From: Flavobacterium ustbae
GTDB taxonomy: Bacteria > Bacteroidota > Bacteroidia > Flavobacteriales > Flavobacteriaceae
DNA: 64,000 bases
Direction: 5' to 3'
Assembly (NCBI RefSeq): GCF_003946915.1
Contig: NZ_RPOC01000001.1
Span: 434,001-498,000, forward strand
The notes beneath the pieces were generated by a model. It was given only the letters and a program-made list of their open reading frames with translations, did no database searches and was not told the DNA's origin. Below are positions 17,320 to 26,860 of this stretch, piece by piece. Numbering within the stretch: the stretch's first letter is position 1; every line of letters begins with the position of its first letter. The translations under genes were made by a program, and so were the position numbers.

Positions 17320-18102
17320 CTATTTCCCTGTAAATTCAGCTTTTCTTTTTTCTAAGAATGCTGAAGTTCCTTCTTTAAAATCTTCTGTTCCAAAACATTC
17401 TCCGAATGATTTTATTTCGGTATCAAAGCCATTTTTACCATCTTCAAAATTAGCATTGATTGCTTTTATTGCTTTTCCGATAGCAAAAGGAGCATTTTTT
17501 ATTATTTTATGAGCAATTACATTCGTAAAAGACAAAAGCTCTGCTTGGGAAACTACGTGATTTACCAAACCATATTGTTTCGCTTCTTCAGCAGAAATCA
17601 TAGCTGCGGTCATAATCATTTCCATTGCGCGGCCTTTTCCAACCAATTGTGGCAAACGCTGTGTTCCGCCATAACCTGGAATCAATCCTAAAGTTACTTC
17701 TGGAAGTCCCATTTTAGCATTGTCTGAAGCTACTCTAAAATGACAAGCCATTGCCAATTCAAGTCCACCGCCAAGAGCAAAGCCGTTAACAGCTGCAATA
17801 ACCGGTTTTCTTAGATTTTCGATAAAATTAAATAACGCTTCTTGTCCCTCGGCGGCTAATTGCGCGCCTTCAACAACGGTATAATTAGCAAATTCAGAAA
17901 TATCTGCTCCAGCTACAAAAGCTTTTTCTCCGCTTCCGGTCAAAATAATAACACGAACATCATCATTTTTACTTAATGATTTAATTGCTTCGCTAAGATT
18001 GCCAATTGTTTCTTTATTTAAAGCATTTAGTTTTGCAGGTCTGTTAATGGTAATAGTTGCAATTCTTTCTTCAATAGAAACTAAAATATTTTCGTAAGTC
18101 AT
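17320..18102 (-). CDS. enoyl-CoA hydratase/isomerase (crotonase) family protein
   Basis: 260 residues, standard length. The crotonase CoA site and oxyanion hole are present (KAFVAGADISEF and NGFALGGGLELAMACHFRVA), with Glu residues in GGGLELAMAC and MGLPEVTLG at the catalytic positions used by hydratases. A short-chain enoyl-CoA hydratase role in fatty-acid or amino-acid breakdown is likely. The start is 11 bp downstream of the kinase stop, so the pair is probably one minus-strand operon. Confidence 0.9.
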   Translation of the reverse strand: MTYENILVSIEERIATITINRPAKLNALNKETIGNLSEAIKSLSKNDDVRVIILTGSGEKAFVAGADISEFANYTVVEGAQLAAEGQEALFNFIENLRKPVIAAVNGFALGGGLELAMACHFRVASDNAKMGLPEVTLGLIPGYGGTQRLPQLVGKGRAMEMIMTAAMISAEEAKQYGLVNHVVSQAELLSFTNVIAHKIIKNAPFAIGKAIKAINANFEDGKNGFDTEIKSFGECFGTEDFKEGTSAFLEKRKAEFTGK

Positions 18103-18113
18103 GACGCTGATTT

Positions 18114-19583
18114 TTATGAGTTGGTGATAGGTAAAGAGACTATAAACGTTGTTCCTTTTCCGTAAGTTGATTCAAAGGTAATTGTTCCTTTGTAATTTTC
18201 GATAATGTTTTTTATAATTCCGAGTCCGAGTCCCATGCCACTGGTTTTAGTGGTAAATTTAGGTTCGAAAATCCTTGCTATATCTTGTTTTTGTATGCCA
18301 ATTCCGTTGTCTTTTACCGCAATTTCGACATTATTTTTCTGGCGTTTTACAGTAACAACAATTGATTTTTGAAACTGGCTTTCAGGAATAGCCTGAGTTG
18401 CATTTTTCACCAAATTGGTAATGACACGAATTAATTGTGTACGATCCATCTTGGAAATAATTTCGCGCTCTTCGCTTTCAAAAACAATATAATCTTCGTT
18501 AAAAATATCCAAAGCCAGTTCGACAACGTCAACCACATTCAGCGTTTCATTTTGCTGTGCTGGCATAGAAGCAAAGTTTGAAAACGCCGATGCTACAGAA
18601 GTCATGGTGTCAATTTGCTGAATTAAAGTTTCTGAATAGTCATTCATTTTCTGCTTCACATTTGGATCGTTCGGATCAAATTTTCGTTGAAAACTTTGTA
18701 CCGTCAAACGCATCGGAGTCAATGGATTTTTAATTTCGTGCGCAACTTGTTTCGCCATTTCGCGCCAAGCTTCTTCACGCTCACTTTGGGCCAGTTTGAT
18801 GGCGCTGGTCTCCAATTTGTCCACCATTCCGTTATACGCTTTTATCAAAAAGTTGACTTCTTTGCTATTAGCTTCTAAAACGATTTTCTCATTTTTCTGA
18901 TACAGATTGGTTTCTTCCAGACGGTCAGAAATGGTTTTTAGTGATTTTGTAATATAAGTTGAAAGGAAATACGCTAACGCGAAAGCTACAATAAGCATAA
19001 AAGAATATACTTGACTTAAGCGAATCAGGAAAGTATTCAACTCATTATCGTAATAGCCGTCATCTTCTAAATAGGGAAGATTTAGGATTCCGAGCGGTTT
19101 GAATTTTTCGTCTTTTATTAAACTGTATGAAGATCTATTTTTGACACCATCGATGGTTTTGATGTCTACGAAGCGTTTTTCGATAGAAGAACGAACCAAT
19201 TTTAGAATGTATTCTGGAATTGGTGGTGCAACTTTATCAACTGCAAAGGTTTCTTTGGAAGATTTAAGCAGTTTTCCCTCAAGACTATAAATATTGATTT
19301 CGATTTTATGAATCTGCGCCAGTTCGTGAATTTTATCTTTAAAAATCAAATCCAGATTCTGGGTTTTTAATGGATAAGTTGTAGTTGCCAGAACGTAATT
19401 AATGTGTTCTTTTACCGCGTTTTCTTTTCGTTCAAGACGTTCTTGATGGTATTCCTTTGCTTCAGTTTTAAATTGAATAATCGAAATCGAAGCCAATAAA
19501 AAAGATGCCACAACAATCAATACAATCATCGACAGGAAAATCCTGGTACGAAGCGAAAGCATTGACATTTTGAAGTTAAGCAT
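18114..19583 (-). CDS. membrane sensor histidine kinase (HAMP, HisKA, HATPase)
   Basis: 489 residues. TM1 is at about 13-35, then an extracytoplasmic sensor domain (about 36-188), TM2 (about 189-210), a HAMP linker, the phosphoacceptor His in VAHEIKNPLTPMRL (His about 282), and the ATPase domain with N-box LVKNATQAI, G1 DNGIGI and G2 GMGLGLGI. The NPLTPMRL form of the H-box is that of the NtrY-like group. No response regulator gene is adjacent, so the partner is encoded elsewhere. The signal sensed is unknown. Confidence 0.93.
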   Translation of the reverse strand: MLNFKMSMLSLRTRIFLSMIVLIVVASFLLASISIIQFKTEAKEYHQERLERKENAVKEHINYVLATTTYPLKTQNLDLIFKDKIHELAQIHKIEINIYSLEGKLLKSSKETFAVDKVAPPIPEYILKLVRSSIEKRFVDIKTIDGVKNRSSYSLIKDEKFKPLGILNLPYLEDDGYYDNELNTFLIRLSQVYSFMLIVAFALAYFLSTYITKSLKTISDRLEETNLYQKNEKIVLEANSKEVNFLIKAYNGMVDKLETSAIKLAQSEREEAWREMAKQVAHEIKNPLTPMRLTVQSFQRKFDPNDPNVKQKMNDYSETLIQQIDTMTSVASAFSNFASMPAQQNETLNVVDVVELALDIFNEDYIVFESEEREIISKMDRTQLIRVITNLVKNATQAIPESQFQKSIVVTVKRQKNNVEIAVKDNGIGIQKQDIARIFEPKFTTKTSGMGLGLGIIKNIIENYKGTITFESTYGKGTTFIVSLPITNS

Positions 19584-19591
19584 TTTTTTGA

Positions 19592-19677
19592 AGTTATGAG
19601 TTTTGAGTTATGGGTTATGAGTTTTGTTATGCGTTATAAACTTACAACTCAAAACCCATAACTCATAACTTATAACT
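19592..19677. repeat. 7-bp-period array with inverted halves
   Basis: Forward words TTATGAG, TTTTGAG, TTATGGG, TTATGAG (19594-19620) are followed by their complements ACTCAAAACCCATAACTCAT (about 19647-19666). The whole can fold into a long hairpin. It lies between hemJ and the kinase gene, both on the minus strand. Confidence 0.75.
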
Positions 19678-20224
19678 ATTTTCTTTCACGGATTCTCTTA
19701 TAAAACCGGAATCCCAGCATGATTAAAACCGAGAATAAAATAATTCCGATTACGCCAAAAATCCAATTGATGGCGCTTTTTAAAACTACTAAAAAAACTA
19801 CTGCAAACAAAATAATTGTTGCGCCTTCATTCCATAAACGCATGAAGTTGCTGGTATATTTTACTTCGTCGTTTTGTAATTGCTTAAAAATCTGATGGCA
19901 TTTTCCGTGGTATAAATACAGCAAGAAAACGAAACATAGTTTTACATGCATCCAAGGCATTTTCATCCAAACATGACCCGCATCTGTAAAAAACAGCATC
20001 CAAAAAGCAAAAATACTCGCCAAAACCGCCGACGGCCAAGTGATAATATACCACAAACGATATGTCATTATTTTGTACTGCGCCTGAAGAATTTCTTTTT
20101 CTGGTGAAGGTTTTTCGTTGGCTTCAATTTGGTATACAAACAAACGCACAATATAAAACAAACCTGCAAACCAAGTGATTACAAAAATTAAATGCAGTGA
20201 TTTTAAATAGTTATAATATTCCAT
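19676..20224 (-). CDS. hemJ: protoporphyrinogen IX oxidase HemJ
   Basis: 182 residues with at least four membrane segments. The N-terminal segment YLKSLHLIFVITWFAGLFYI holds the conserved His of HemJ (formerly UPF0093), and YRLWYIITWPSAVLA and HVKLCFVFLLYLYHGKC carry further conserved His and Arg/Lys residues. HemJ oxidises protoporphyrinogen IX to protoporphyrin IX at the inner membrane, the step just before ferrochelatase. The gene lies 89 bp downstream of hemH on the same strand, separated by a repeat array. No hemG or hemY is in the window, so this is the likely oxidase of the cluster. Confidence 0.88.
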   Translation of the reverse strand: MEYYNYLKSLHLIFVITWFAGLFYIVRLFVYQIEANEKPSPEKEILQAQYKIMTYRLWYIITWPSAVLASIFAFWMLFFTDAGHVWMKMPWMHVKLCFVFLLYLYHGKCHQIFKQLQNDEVKYTSNFMRLWNEGATIILFAVVFLVVLKSAINWIFGVIGIILFSVLIMLGFRFYKRIRERK

Positions 20225-20234
20225 TTATTATTTG

Positions 20235-20308
20235 TTTCAGGTTTCAAGTTTCAGGTTTCAAGTTTTTCTCACTTTGAGAACACAACTTGAAGCCTGAAAC
20301 TTGAAACC
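20235..20308. repeat. 7-bp-period array with inverted halves
   Basis: Words TTTCAGG/TTTCAAG alternate four times (about 20236-20264), then a short loop and the complement ACTTGAAGCCTGAAACTTGA (about 20284-20303). It lies between hemH and hemJ and could form a strong RNA hairpin. Confidence 0.8.
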
Positions 20309-20313
20309 AAATA

Positions 20314-21327
20314 TTATTTTGCCCAGTCGTTAATCCAGTTCGAAACCGTTTCACACCATTCGTCATCATCATTCAAACACGGAATCGCTAAGAATTCTTC
20401 TCCCCCATTTGCTTCAAAATCTTCTTTGGCACGCATAGCGATTTCCTCTAAAGTCTCTAAACAATCTGAAACGAAAGCAGGAGTTACAACTGCGAGTTTC
20501 TTGATTCCTTTTGCCGGCATATTGTCAATTTCAACATCGGTGTAAGGTTCTAACCATTTGTCTCCCGCTAAACGAGATTGGAATGTTAGACTATATTTAT
20601 CTTCTGGAAGTCCTAATAATTTAACGACTTGTTTTGTTGTTTCGTAACATTGGTGACGGTAGCAAAACTCGTGTGCCGGCGATGGTGTATTGCAGCATGA
20701 ACCGTCAATTTTACAATGTGATTTTGTCACATCGGTTTTGCGGATATGACGCTCCGGGATTCCGTGATATGAAAATAATAGATGGTCGTAATCGAATCCT
20801 ACTAAGTGTTTTTGGATAGAATCTGCCAAGTTTTTGATGTAATCTGGTTTGTTGTAAAACGCTGGAACATCAGTAAATTTCATGTGAGGAAATTTCTTTT
20901 TTCGAATTTCCTCCGCTTTAACCAAAATAGTCAAAGTTGAAGCCATTGCATATTGCGGATATAAAGGAAAAAGCATTACATCTGTAACTCCTTTATCGTG
21001 TAATTCCTGAAGTCCTTTTTCGATTGTCATGCTTCCGTAACGCATTGCCAATGCAACAGGAACGGTTACTAATGGCTGTACTTTTTTCTGCATTCTTTCT
21101 GAAAGAACAACAAGTGGCGAACCTTCTTCCCACCAGATTTTCGCGTATGCGTGTGCCGATTCTTCTGGTCTTTTTCTTAAAATAATACCACGAACCAATA
21201 ATGCTCTTAATAAATACGGAACATCGATCACGTATTTATCCATTAAAAATTCGTCTAAATATGGTTTTACATCTTTTGGTGTTGGACTGTCAGGAGATCC
21301 TAAGTTTACTAATAATACGCCTTTCAT
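20314..21327 (-). CDS. hemH: ferrochelatase
   Basis: 337 residues, standard length. Begins MKGVLLVNLGSPDSPTP, the classic ferrochelatase start. The catalytic His lies in LLFSYHGIPERHIRKTD and the acidic patch in the C-terminal half (VVTPAFVSDCLETLEEI; CLNDDDEW) fits. It inserts Fe2+ into protoporphyrin IX to make heme. It is upstream of hemJ on the minus strand, while hemA-hemE run the other way beyond an AraC-type regulator. Confidence 0.96.
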   Translation of the reverse strand: MKGVLLVNLGSPDSPTPKDVKPYLDEFLMDKYVIDVPYLLRALLVRGIILRKRPEESAHAYAKIWWEEGSPLVVLSERMQKKVQPLVTVPVALAMRYGSMTIEKGLQELHDKGVTDVMLFPLYPQYAMASTLTILVKAEEIRKKKFPHMKFTDVPAFYNKPDYIKNLADSIQKHLVGFDYDHLLFSYHGIPERHIRKTDVTKSHCKIDGSCCNTPSPAHEFCYRHQCYETTKQVVKLLGLPEDKYSLTFQSRLAGDKWLEPYTDVEIDNMPAKGIKKLAVVTPAFVSDCLETLEEIAMRAKEDFEANGGEEFLAIPCLNDDDEWCETVSNWINDWAK

Positions 21328-21539
21328 TATCTTTTCTTGCTTTAAGCTTTTTATTTGTTTTTAAAAATTTCGACAAAAGTAAACGCTGTACTTTATTGGA
21401 AATATGATAATTGTTATTTTTTAGTTATTGTTGAATATTCAAAATTGATTTAAAATAATTCGAGAGATTTTTTTCACGCAGATTACACAGATTAAAGCAG
21501 ATTTGTGCAGATTAATTCGTGAATTAGTGGCAAAAAAAA

Positions 21540-22415
21540 TTAAACATTCGCATTAATTGACATCAAATATTTTTTTGGAGTTGTTCCGAATTTCTTTTTG
21601 AATGCGGCTATAAAGTGGCTTCCCGTACTGTAGCCAATTTTCAAACCAACTTCGTTTACATTATAAGAACCGCTGTCTAAAAGTTTTCTAGCGAAATCCA
21701 TTTTATAATCGAAAAGAAAACCATAAACCGTATCGCCATAAATTTGTTTGAAACCCATTTTGAGCTTTTTCAAATTCAAACCAATTTCGTCTGCTAGTTC
21801 TTGCAATCCTGGTGGTTCGGCCATATTAGCGATTACGATTTCTTTGGCTTTTCTGATTTTCAAAACATTGTCTTCATCAATCAAAAACGGACATTGTTCT
21901 GCGTTTGGATCTTCGGTTCTGTTGAAATACAGACTTAGTAATTCATACCCTTTTCCTTTATAATAAAGGTTTTTTATCGATGGATGAAGGTTGTAATGAA
22001 AAAGCTGACTCAGCACAATCGCCATTGACGGACTGATATTTCCTTCGTTATAATATTTCTTGTCTTTATTATCGGCACTTAAAAAAGTAATATAATCGGC
22101 TTCGGCAGAAAACAACGCGTGAAATTTCTTAATCGATACAATTACCGAAATTGCCCAAGAGTTTGGAGCCAATTCTAAATGAAGCGGTAATTCTTTCTGC
22201 GGATTATATAAAAGCAGCGATTTCTCCTCTTTCAATTCTAAAGCATAAGTGCCTTGATTAAACAGGAATTTAGCATTGCCTTTTATCCCGAAGTGAAACT
22301 GTATCAGGCCAGTACCTACGATTTCATGCTCTGCAATAAATGTTTCAGAACTGTCATTTTGAAAACGGATCAGCGTAAAGTCGTCTTCAATTTTTATAAT
22401 TTCTTGAGAACCCAT
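21540..22415 (-). CDS. AraC-family transcriptional regulator (PchR-like)
   Basis: 291 residues. The N-terminal domain (GLIQFHFGIKGNAKFLFN; LLLYNPQKELPLHLEL) resembles the effector domain of PchR-type regulators of iron-siderophore genes. The C-terminal 100 residues have the two helix-turn-helix motifs of AraC (LQELADEIGLNLKKLKMGFK and VNEVGLKIGYSTGSHFIAAF, then FGTTPKKYL). It lies between hemH and hemA and is divergent from hemA, so control of heme genes in response to iron or heme is a reasonable inference. Its upstream region contains a TTTAGA-N5-TCTAAA palindrome (22462-22478) and a minus-strand TACTTTTG box (22509-22516). Confidence 0.9.
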   Translation of the reverse strand: MGSQEIIKIEDDFTLIRFQNDSSETFIAEHEIVGTGLIQFHFGIKGNAKFLFNQGTYALELKEEKSLLLYNPQKELPLHLELAPNSWAISVIVSIKKFHALFSAEADYITFLSADNKDKKYYNEGNISPSMAIVLSQLFHYNLHPSIKNLYYKGKGYELLSLYFNRTEDPNAEQCPFLIDEDNVLKIRKAKEIVIANMAEPPGLQELADEIGLNLKKLKMGFKQIYGDTVYGFLFDYKMDFARKLLDSGSYNVNEVGLKIGYSTGSHFIAAFKKKFGTTPKKYLMSINANV

Positions 22416-22461
22416 AGCGATATTTTTTGGAAACTAAAATCAAAACAAAGCACAAATCTTA

Positions 22462-22478
22462 TTTAGAATCACTCTAAA
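22462..22478. promoter_or_regulatory. possible DtxR-like palindrome between araC-type gene and hemA
   Basis: TTTAGA-ATCAC-TCTAAA has the same half-sites as the palindromes at 11760 and 13855, but with a 5-nt instead of a 4-nt spacer. It lies downstream of the regulator's -7 box (minus strand, 22509-22516). Weaker than the other two. Confidence 0.35.
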
Positions 22479-22610
22479 CTAATCTCTTCTAATGAGTTGA
22501 TTTTGCTACAAAAGTAGTCCTTTTTACTCAATAACACCCATTTAGGATTAAAAAAACATATAGCGACACAAAAAGTACTTTGAGCGTTACTTTTATCAAA
22601 GCTATAGTAA

Positions 22611-22618
22611 TAATTTTG
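22611..22618 (+). promoter_or_regulatory. -7 box TAATTTTG of hemA
   Basis: Matches TAnnTTTG, 26 bp upstream of the chosen hemA ATG. No TTG was found at normal -33 spacing. Confidence 0.4.
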
Positions 22619-22643
22619 TTGCACTTTTTAGAAAGTGAAATTT

Positions 22644-23894
22644 ATGGAAAACAATAACGTACCGAAACACCTTTATTTTTACTCAGTTGGTCTGAGTTAT
22701 AAAAAAGCAGATGCTGAGGTAAGAGGTCAATTTAGTTTGGATGCCGTTGCAAAAACACGTTTGCTGGAACAAGCTAAAACAGAAGGAATAGAAAGTTTAA
22801 TTGTCACTTCAACCTGCAACAGAACCGAAATCTACGGTTTTGCAGAACACCCTTTTCAATTAATAAAATTGATTTGCGATAACAGTAACGGATCTGTTGA
22901 TGCTTTTCAAAAAGTGGGTTTCGTTTATAAAAATCAGGAAGCCATCAATCATATGTTTCGCGTAGGAACTGGTTTAGACAGCCAGATTTTGGGCGATTTT
23001 GAAATTATTTCACAAATAAAAACTTCTTTTACCCATTCTAAATCAATGAATTTGGCCAATAATTTTATGGAAAGATTGGTAAATGCAGTGATTCAGGCAA
23101 GTAAAAGAATTAAAAACGAAACCGAAATTAGCTCTGGAGCAACTTCTGTTTCTTTTGCATCGGTACAATATATCTTAAAGAATGTTGAAGATATTAGCAA
23201 TAAAAATATTTTACTTTTCGGAACTGGAAAAATTGGAAGAAATACTTGCGAAAATCTGGTAAAGCATACTAAAAACGAACATATCACTTTAATTAACAGA
23301 ACAAAAGACAAAGCCGAAAAATTGGCTGGAAAACTAAATCTGATTGTTAAAGATTATTCTGAATTACACTTAGAACTTCAAAAAGCAGATGTTGTCGTTG
23401 TGGCAACAGGCGCGCAAAACCCTACGGTCGACAAAGCAATCTTGAATCTTAAAAAACCTTTGTTGATTTTGGATTTATCTATTCCGAAAAACGTTAATGA
23501 AAATGTTGAGGAATTGGAAGGCGTAACTTTAATTCACATGGATTATTTGTCTCAATTGACAGATGAAACTTTGGAGAACAGAAAATTACACATTCCTGCA
23601 GCCGAAGCGATTATTGAAGAAGTGAAGGAAGAATTCACCACTTGGATGAAAGGCAGAAAATTTGCTCCGACTATTAATGCGTTAAAAGAAAAATTAAACG
23701 CGATCAAAATGTCGGAACTAGATTTTCAAAGTAAAAAAATTGCTGATTTTAACGAAGCGCAGGCCGAAATCATCAGCAATAGAATCATCCAAAAAATCAC
23801 TACACATTTTGCAAACCATTTAAAAGACGACGACACGATGGTTGACGAAAGCATCGAATGGATAGAAAAAGTCTTCAAAATAAAAGCATCTTAA
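22644..23894 (+). CDS. hemA: glutamyl-tRNA reductase
   Basis: 416 residues from the ATG at 22644 (MENNNVPKHLYFYSVGLSYK); a GTG three codons upstream is also in frame. The catalytic Cys lies in TSTCNRTEIYGF, followed by VGTGLDSQILGD. The NADPH domain has LLFGTGKIGRNTCENL. The C-terminal dimer helix is intact. It reduces glutamyl-tRNA(Glu) to glutamate-1-semialdehyde, the first step of the C5 heme route. It heads the rightward hem run. hemL, for the next step, is not in the window. Confidence 0.96.
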   Translation: MENNNVPKHLYFYSVGLSYKKADAEVRGQFSLDAVAKTRLLEQAKTEGIESLIVTSTCNRTEIYGFAEHPFQLIKLICDNSNGSVDAFQKVGFVYKNQEAINHMFRVGTGLDSQILGDFEIISQIKTSFTHSKSMNLANNFMERLVNAVIQASKRIKNETEISSGATSVSFASVQYILKNVEDISNKNILLFGTGKIGRNTCENLVKHTKNEHITLINRTKDKAEKLAGKLNLIVKDYSELHLELQKADVVVVATGAQNPTVDKAILNLKKPLLILDLSIPKNVNENVEELEGVTLIHMDYLSQLTDETLENRKLHIPAAEAIIEEVKEEFTTWMKGRKFAPTINALKEKLNAIKMSELDFQSKKIADFNEAQAEIISNRIIQKITTHFANHLKDDDTMVDESIEWIEKVFKIKAS

Positions 23895-23911
23895 AAACAT
23901 AAAACTTTATA

Positions 23912-24011
23912 TTTAAACCATATAAGCAATATAAGTTCATATTTAAGCGCTACTGATTAGTTTTGCTCCAATACAATTCTAAAATGAACTTATATTACTT
24001 ATATGGTGAAA
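23912..24011. repeat. inverted repeat, family J copy 2, upstream of hemC
   Basis: Left arm 23912-23943 (AAACCATATAAGCAATATAA) and right arm 23983-24011 (AACTTATATTACTTATATGG) match the copy at 11848-11921, with a longer unrelated loop. The right arm contains an ATG in the hemC frame (24003) that I take to be accidental. Confidence 0.75.
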
Positions 24012-24020
24012 TTTTTAAAA

Positions 24021-24944
24021 ATGGCAGAAAAGACAATCAGGATAGGAACGCGTGATAGCGAATTAGCGCTTTGGCAGGCACATACTGTTGAGAAACAATT
24101 AAACGATTTGGGTTACAAAACCTCAATTGTGGCCGTAAAATCGCAAGGTGACATTATTCTGGACAAACCTCTGTATGAATTAGGCATTACCGGAATTTTT
24201 ACTAAAACGCTTGATATCGCTATGATTAATGGAGATATAGATATTGCGGTTCATTCTATGAAAGATGTTCCGACTGCTTTGCCAAAAGGAATTGTTCAGG
24301 CGGCGGTTTTAGAAAGAGCCAATGTTTTGGACATTTTAGTTCACAAAGGAAATCCTGATTTTGCTAATCCGAGTACAATTGCAACCGGAAGTCTGCGTCG
24401 TCAGGCACAATGGTTAAATAAATATCCAAATCATACGGTTGTTGATTTACGCGGAAACGTAAACACGCGTATGCAAAAATTGAACGATAATGATTGGGAC
24501 GGAGCTGTTTTTGCTGCTGCAGGTTTGGAACGCATCAACTTAAAACCAGAAAATGTTATTAATTTAGATTGGATGATTCCAGCGCCGGCGCAAGGAGCGA
24601 TGCTAGTTGTGGCAATGGAAAGTGACAATTATACACTTGATGCACTTTCGCAGTTAAATGATATTGAAACTGAAATCTGCACACACATCGAACGTCAGTT
24701 TTTAAGAACGTTGGAAGGCGGTTGTACGGCACCAATTGGAGCTTTGGTTCGTTACAACGAAGACGAAGACACTTTACATTTTCAAGGCGTTTTACTTTCT
24801 GTTGACGGAAAACAAAAATTGGAAATCGACAAAACGGTTGATATTTCGGAGTGGAAAAAATTAGGTTTTAACTCGGCTCAGGAAATATTGAATAACGGCG
24901 GTGCAGAATTAATGGCGTCTATTAAAGAATCTTTGAAGAAATAA
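24021..24944 (+). CDS. hemC: hydroxymethylbilane synthase (porphobilinogen deaminase)
   Basis: 307 residues from the ATG at 24021 (MAEKTIRIGTRDSELALWQA). An in-frame ATG at 24003 lies in an inverted-repeat arm and adds six residues with no family support. The cofactor Cys lies in FLRTLEGGCTAPIGA and the active-site Asp in HSMKDVPTALPKG. It joins four porphobilinogens into hydroxymethylbilane using a dipyrromethane cofactor. The stop overlaps the hemD start by one base (TAATG), so the two genes are translationally coupled. Confidence 0.96.
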   Translation: MAEKTIRIGTRDSELALWQAHTVEKQLNDLGYKTSIVAVKSQGDIILDKPLYELGITGIFTKTLDIAMINGDIDIAVHSMKDVPTALPKGIVQAAVLERANVLDILVHKGNPDFANPSTIATGSLRRQAQWLNKYPNHTVVDLRGNVNTRMQKLNDNDWDGAVFAAAGLERINLKPENVINLDWMIPAPAQGAMLVVAMESDNYTLDALSQLNDIETEICTHIERQFLRTLEGGCTAPIGALVRYNEDEDTLHFQGVLLSVDGKQKLEIDKTVDISEWKKLGFNSAQEILNNGGAELMASIKESLKK

Positions 24945-25621
24945 TGGCAAAACCAATTCAAATAGTATCCACAAAAATCTTAAATCCGCTTTTAAAACAA
25001 GAGCTGGTGAAAATTGGTCTCGAAGTAACTGAAGCTGACTTCATTAAAACTGAAAACAAATATTTTAAATTAGAAAACCTCAACGAAAGTCTGATTTTTA
25101 CAAGTCAGAATGCCGTTCACAGTGTTTTATCTCACCCAGAATCTGACAAGCTTATCCCGAAGCTTCGGGACAAAAATGTTTTTTGTGTTGGACTTAAAAC
25201 CAAATCGCTTTTAAGCGATAATGGCTTTAATGTTATGGCTTACACAGGTTACGCTTCTGATTTGGCTGAAATTATTTCTTTGATCTACAATAAAGAAAGC
25301 TATACTTTTTTCAGCGGAAACTTAAGACGAGATACGTTGCCAGAAGCTCTAAAAGAAGCGGGAATACAGTTTAACGAAATTCAAGTTTACGACACTTCAT
25401 TAACGCCACAGAAAATCAAAACTCCGGCAGATGCGATTTTATTTTTCAGTCCGTCTGGTGTTGAAAGTTATTTGAAAGAAAATACGATTAAAAAAGAAAC
25501 CTGCTTTTGCATTGGAGAAACCACAGCAGAGGCTTTACATAAAATTACCAAAAACATCATAATTGCAGATCAGCCAACGGTTGAAAACGTAATTGAAGAT
25601 GTAATTAACGAATATAAATAA
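24944..25621 (+). CDS. hemD: uroporphyrinogen-III synthase
   Basis: 225 residues, a fitting length for this poorly conserved family. Segments such as [13 protein letters not shown] and [19 protein letters not shown] and [11 protein letters not shown] match the two-lobed HemD fold. It cyclises hydroxymethylbilane with inversion of ring D. It overlaps hemC by one base. An exact palindrome TCCCGA-AGCT-TCGGGA (25155-25170) lies in the coding sequence at residues IPKLR, the same type of word found at 28086 and 42588. Confidence 0.9.
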   Translation: MAKPIQIVSTKILNPLLKQELVKIGLEVTEADFIKTENKYFKLENLNESLIFTSQNAVHSVLSHPESDKLIPKLRDKNVFCVGLKTKSLLSDNGFNVMAYTGYASDLAEIISLIYNKESYTFFSGNLRRDTLPEALKEAGIQFNEIQVYDTSLTPQKIKTPADAILFFSPSGVESYLKENTIKKETCFCIGETTAEALHKITKNIIIADQPTVENVIEDVINEYK

Positions 25622-25625
25622 AAAC

Positions 25626-25660
25626 CTTTGCAACTCTGTCACTTTGCGACTTTGCAACTA
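25626..25660. repeat. CTTTGC-word array between hemD and hemE
   Basis: Four CTTTGC/CTCTGT-type words with a period of 8-9 bp sit in the 50-bp gap. It is too short to contain more than this and the hemE leader. Confidence 0.55.
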
Positions 25661-25671
25661 AAATAAAAAAC

Positions 25672-26697
25672 ATGTTAAAAAACGACCTATTTTTAAAAGC
25701 CTTAAAAGGAGAAACGGTTCAGCGTCCGCCGGTATGGATGATGCGTCAGGCAGGAAGATATTTACCAGAATTTAGAGAACTGCGTGATAAATATGATTTT
25801 TTTACGCGTTGTGAAACTCCAGAATTAGCTGCTGAAATCACGGTTCAGCCAATTCGCAGAATTGCTCCAGATGCAGCGATTTTGTTTTCAGATATTTTGG
25901 TTGTACCTCGCGCAATGGGAATTCATGTAGAATTGAAAGACAATTTAGGGCCAATCATTCCGAACCCTATTCGTTCTTTGGCAGATGTTCATAAAGTTTA
26001 TGTTCCAGATGTAAATGAAACTTTAGGTTACGTTTTTGACGCTGTAAAACTGACCAAAGAAATGCTGAACGACGAAGTGCCATTAATTGGTTTCGCTGGT
26101 TCGCCTTGGACAATTTTCTGTTATGCTGTTGAAGGAAAAGGTTCTAAAAGTTTTGACACGGCAAAAGGTTTCTGTTTTTCTAACCCTGCTGCAGCACATA
26201 CTTTATTACAAAAAATTACAGACACTACTATTTTATACTTAAAAGAAAAAGTAAAATCGGGTGTAAATGCCGTTCAGATTTTTGATTCTTGGGGAGGAAT
26301 GCTTTCTCCTGTTGATTATCAAGAATTTTCATGGAAATACATCAACCAGATCGTTGATGCTTTGGCCGATATTACGCCGGTTATTGTTTTCGGAAAAGGA
26401 TGTTGGTTTGCTCTTGGCGACATGGGTAAAAGCCGCGCATCTGCTTTAGGTGTTGACTGGACTTGTTCGGCTAGAAATGCTCGTTATTTGTCTGGTGGAA
26501 ATATCACATTACAAGGAAATTTCGATCCATCAAGATTACTTTCACCAATTCCGACAATTAAGAAAATGGTTCACCAAATGATCGACGAATTCGGAAAAGA
26601 CAAATATATCGTAAACTTAGGTCACGGAATTTTACCAAATATTCCTGTAGATCACGCTAAGGCGTTTATTGATGCTGTTAAGGAATACGGTCAATAG
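25672..26697 (+). CDS. hemE: uroporphyrinogen decarboxylase
   Basis: 341 residues, standard length. The N-terminal signature [20 protein letters not shown] carries the active-site Arg residues, the Asp lies in [17 protein letters not shown], and the C-terminal [14 protein letters not shown] completes the site. It decarboxylates uroporphyrinogen III to coproporphyrinogen III. It follows hemD by 50 bp in the same direction and is followed by the RAYT/REP island, which separates it from hemF. Confidence 0.97.
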   Translation: MLKNDLFLKALKGETVQRPPVWMMRQAGRYLPEFRELRDKYDFFTRCETPELAAEITVQPIRRIAPDAAILFSDILVVPRAMGIHVELKDNLGPIIPNPIRSLADVHKVYVPDVNETLGYVFDAVKLTKEMLNDEVPLIGFAGSPWTIFCYAVEGKGSKSFDTAKGFCFSNPAAAHTLLQKITDTTILYLKEKVKSGVNAVQIFDSWGGMLSPVDYQEFSWKYINQIVDALADITPVIVFGKGCWFALGDMGKSRASALGVDWTCSARNARYLSGGNITLQGNFDPSRLLSPIPTIKKMVHQMIDEFGKDKYIVNLGHGILPNIPVDHAKAFIDAVKEYGQ

Positions 26698-26736
26698 TAT
26701 TCAGTGTTCAGTTTTTTTAGTAATCAGTTTGCCTTT

Positions 26737-26832
26737 CCTGCAAGGTTTCCAAAACCTTGTAGGTATTTAATAAGCGTAAAGTTTATAGATTATGTTTAAT
26801 AGATACCTACAAGGTTTTGAAAACCTTGCAGG
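26737..26832. repeat. REP pair (REPIN-like) left of the RAYT gene
   Basis: Two 27-bp imperfect palindromes, 26737-26763 (CCTGCAAGGTTTCCAAAACC plus TTGTAGG) and 26806-26832, are inverted relative to each other and separated by 42 bp. Each begins CCTGCAAGG or ends CCTTGCAGG. Nearly identical copies flank the other side of the transposase gene (27428-27529). Confidence 0.9.
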
Positions 26833-26860
26833 AACGCTAAAAATGAAAGGTTGAATAAGA

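Noticed and set aside
19592..20308. Repeat arrays near hemJ considered as a CRISPR array
   Set aside because: Units are 7 bp with no spacers of 30 bp and no cas genes are present.
24003..24020. Upstream ATG of hemC
   Set aside because: It lies in the arm of a dispersed inverted repeat, and the six added residues are not part of the family; the ATG at 24021 gives the usual N-terminus.
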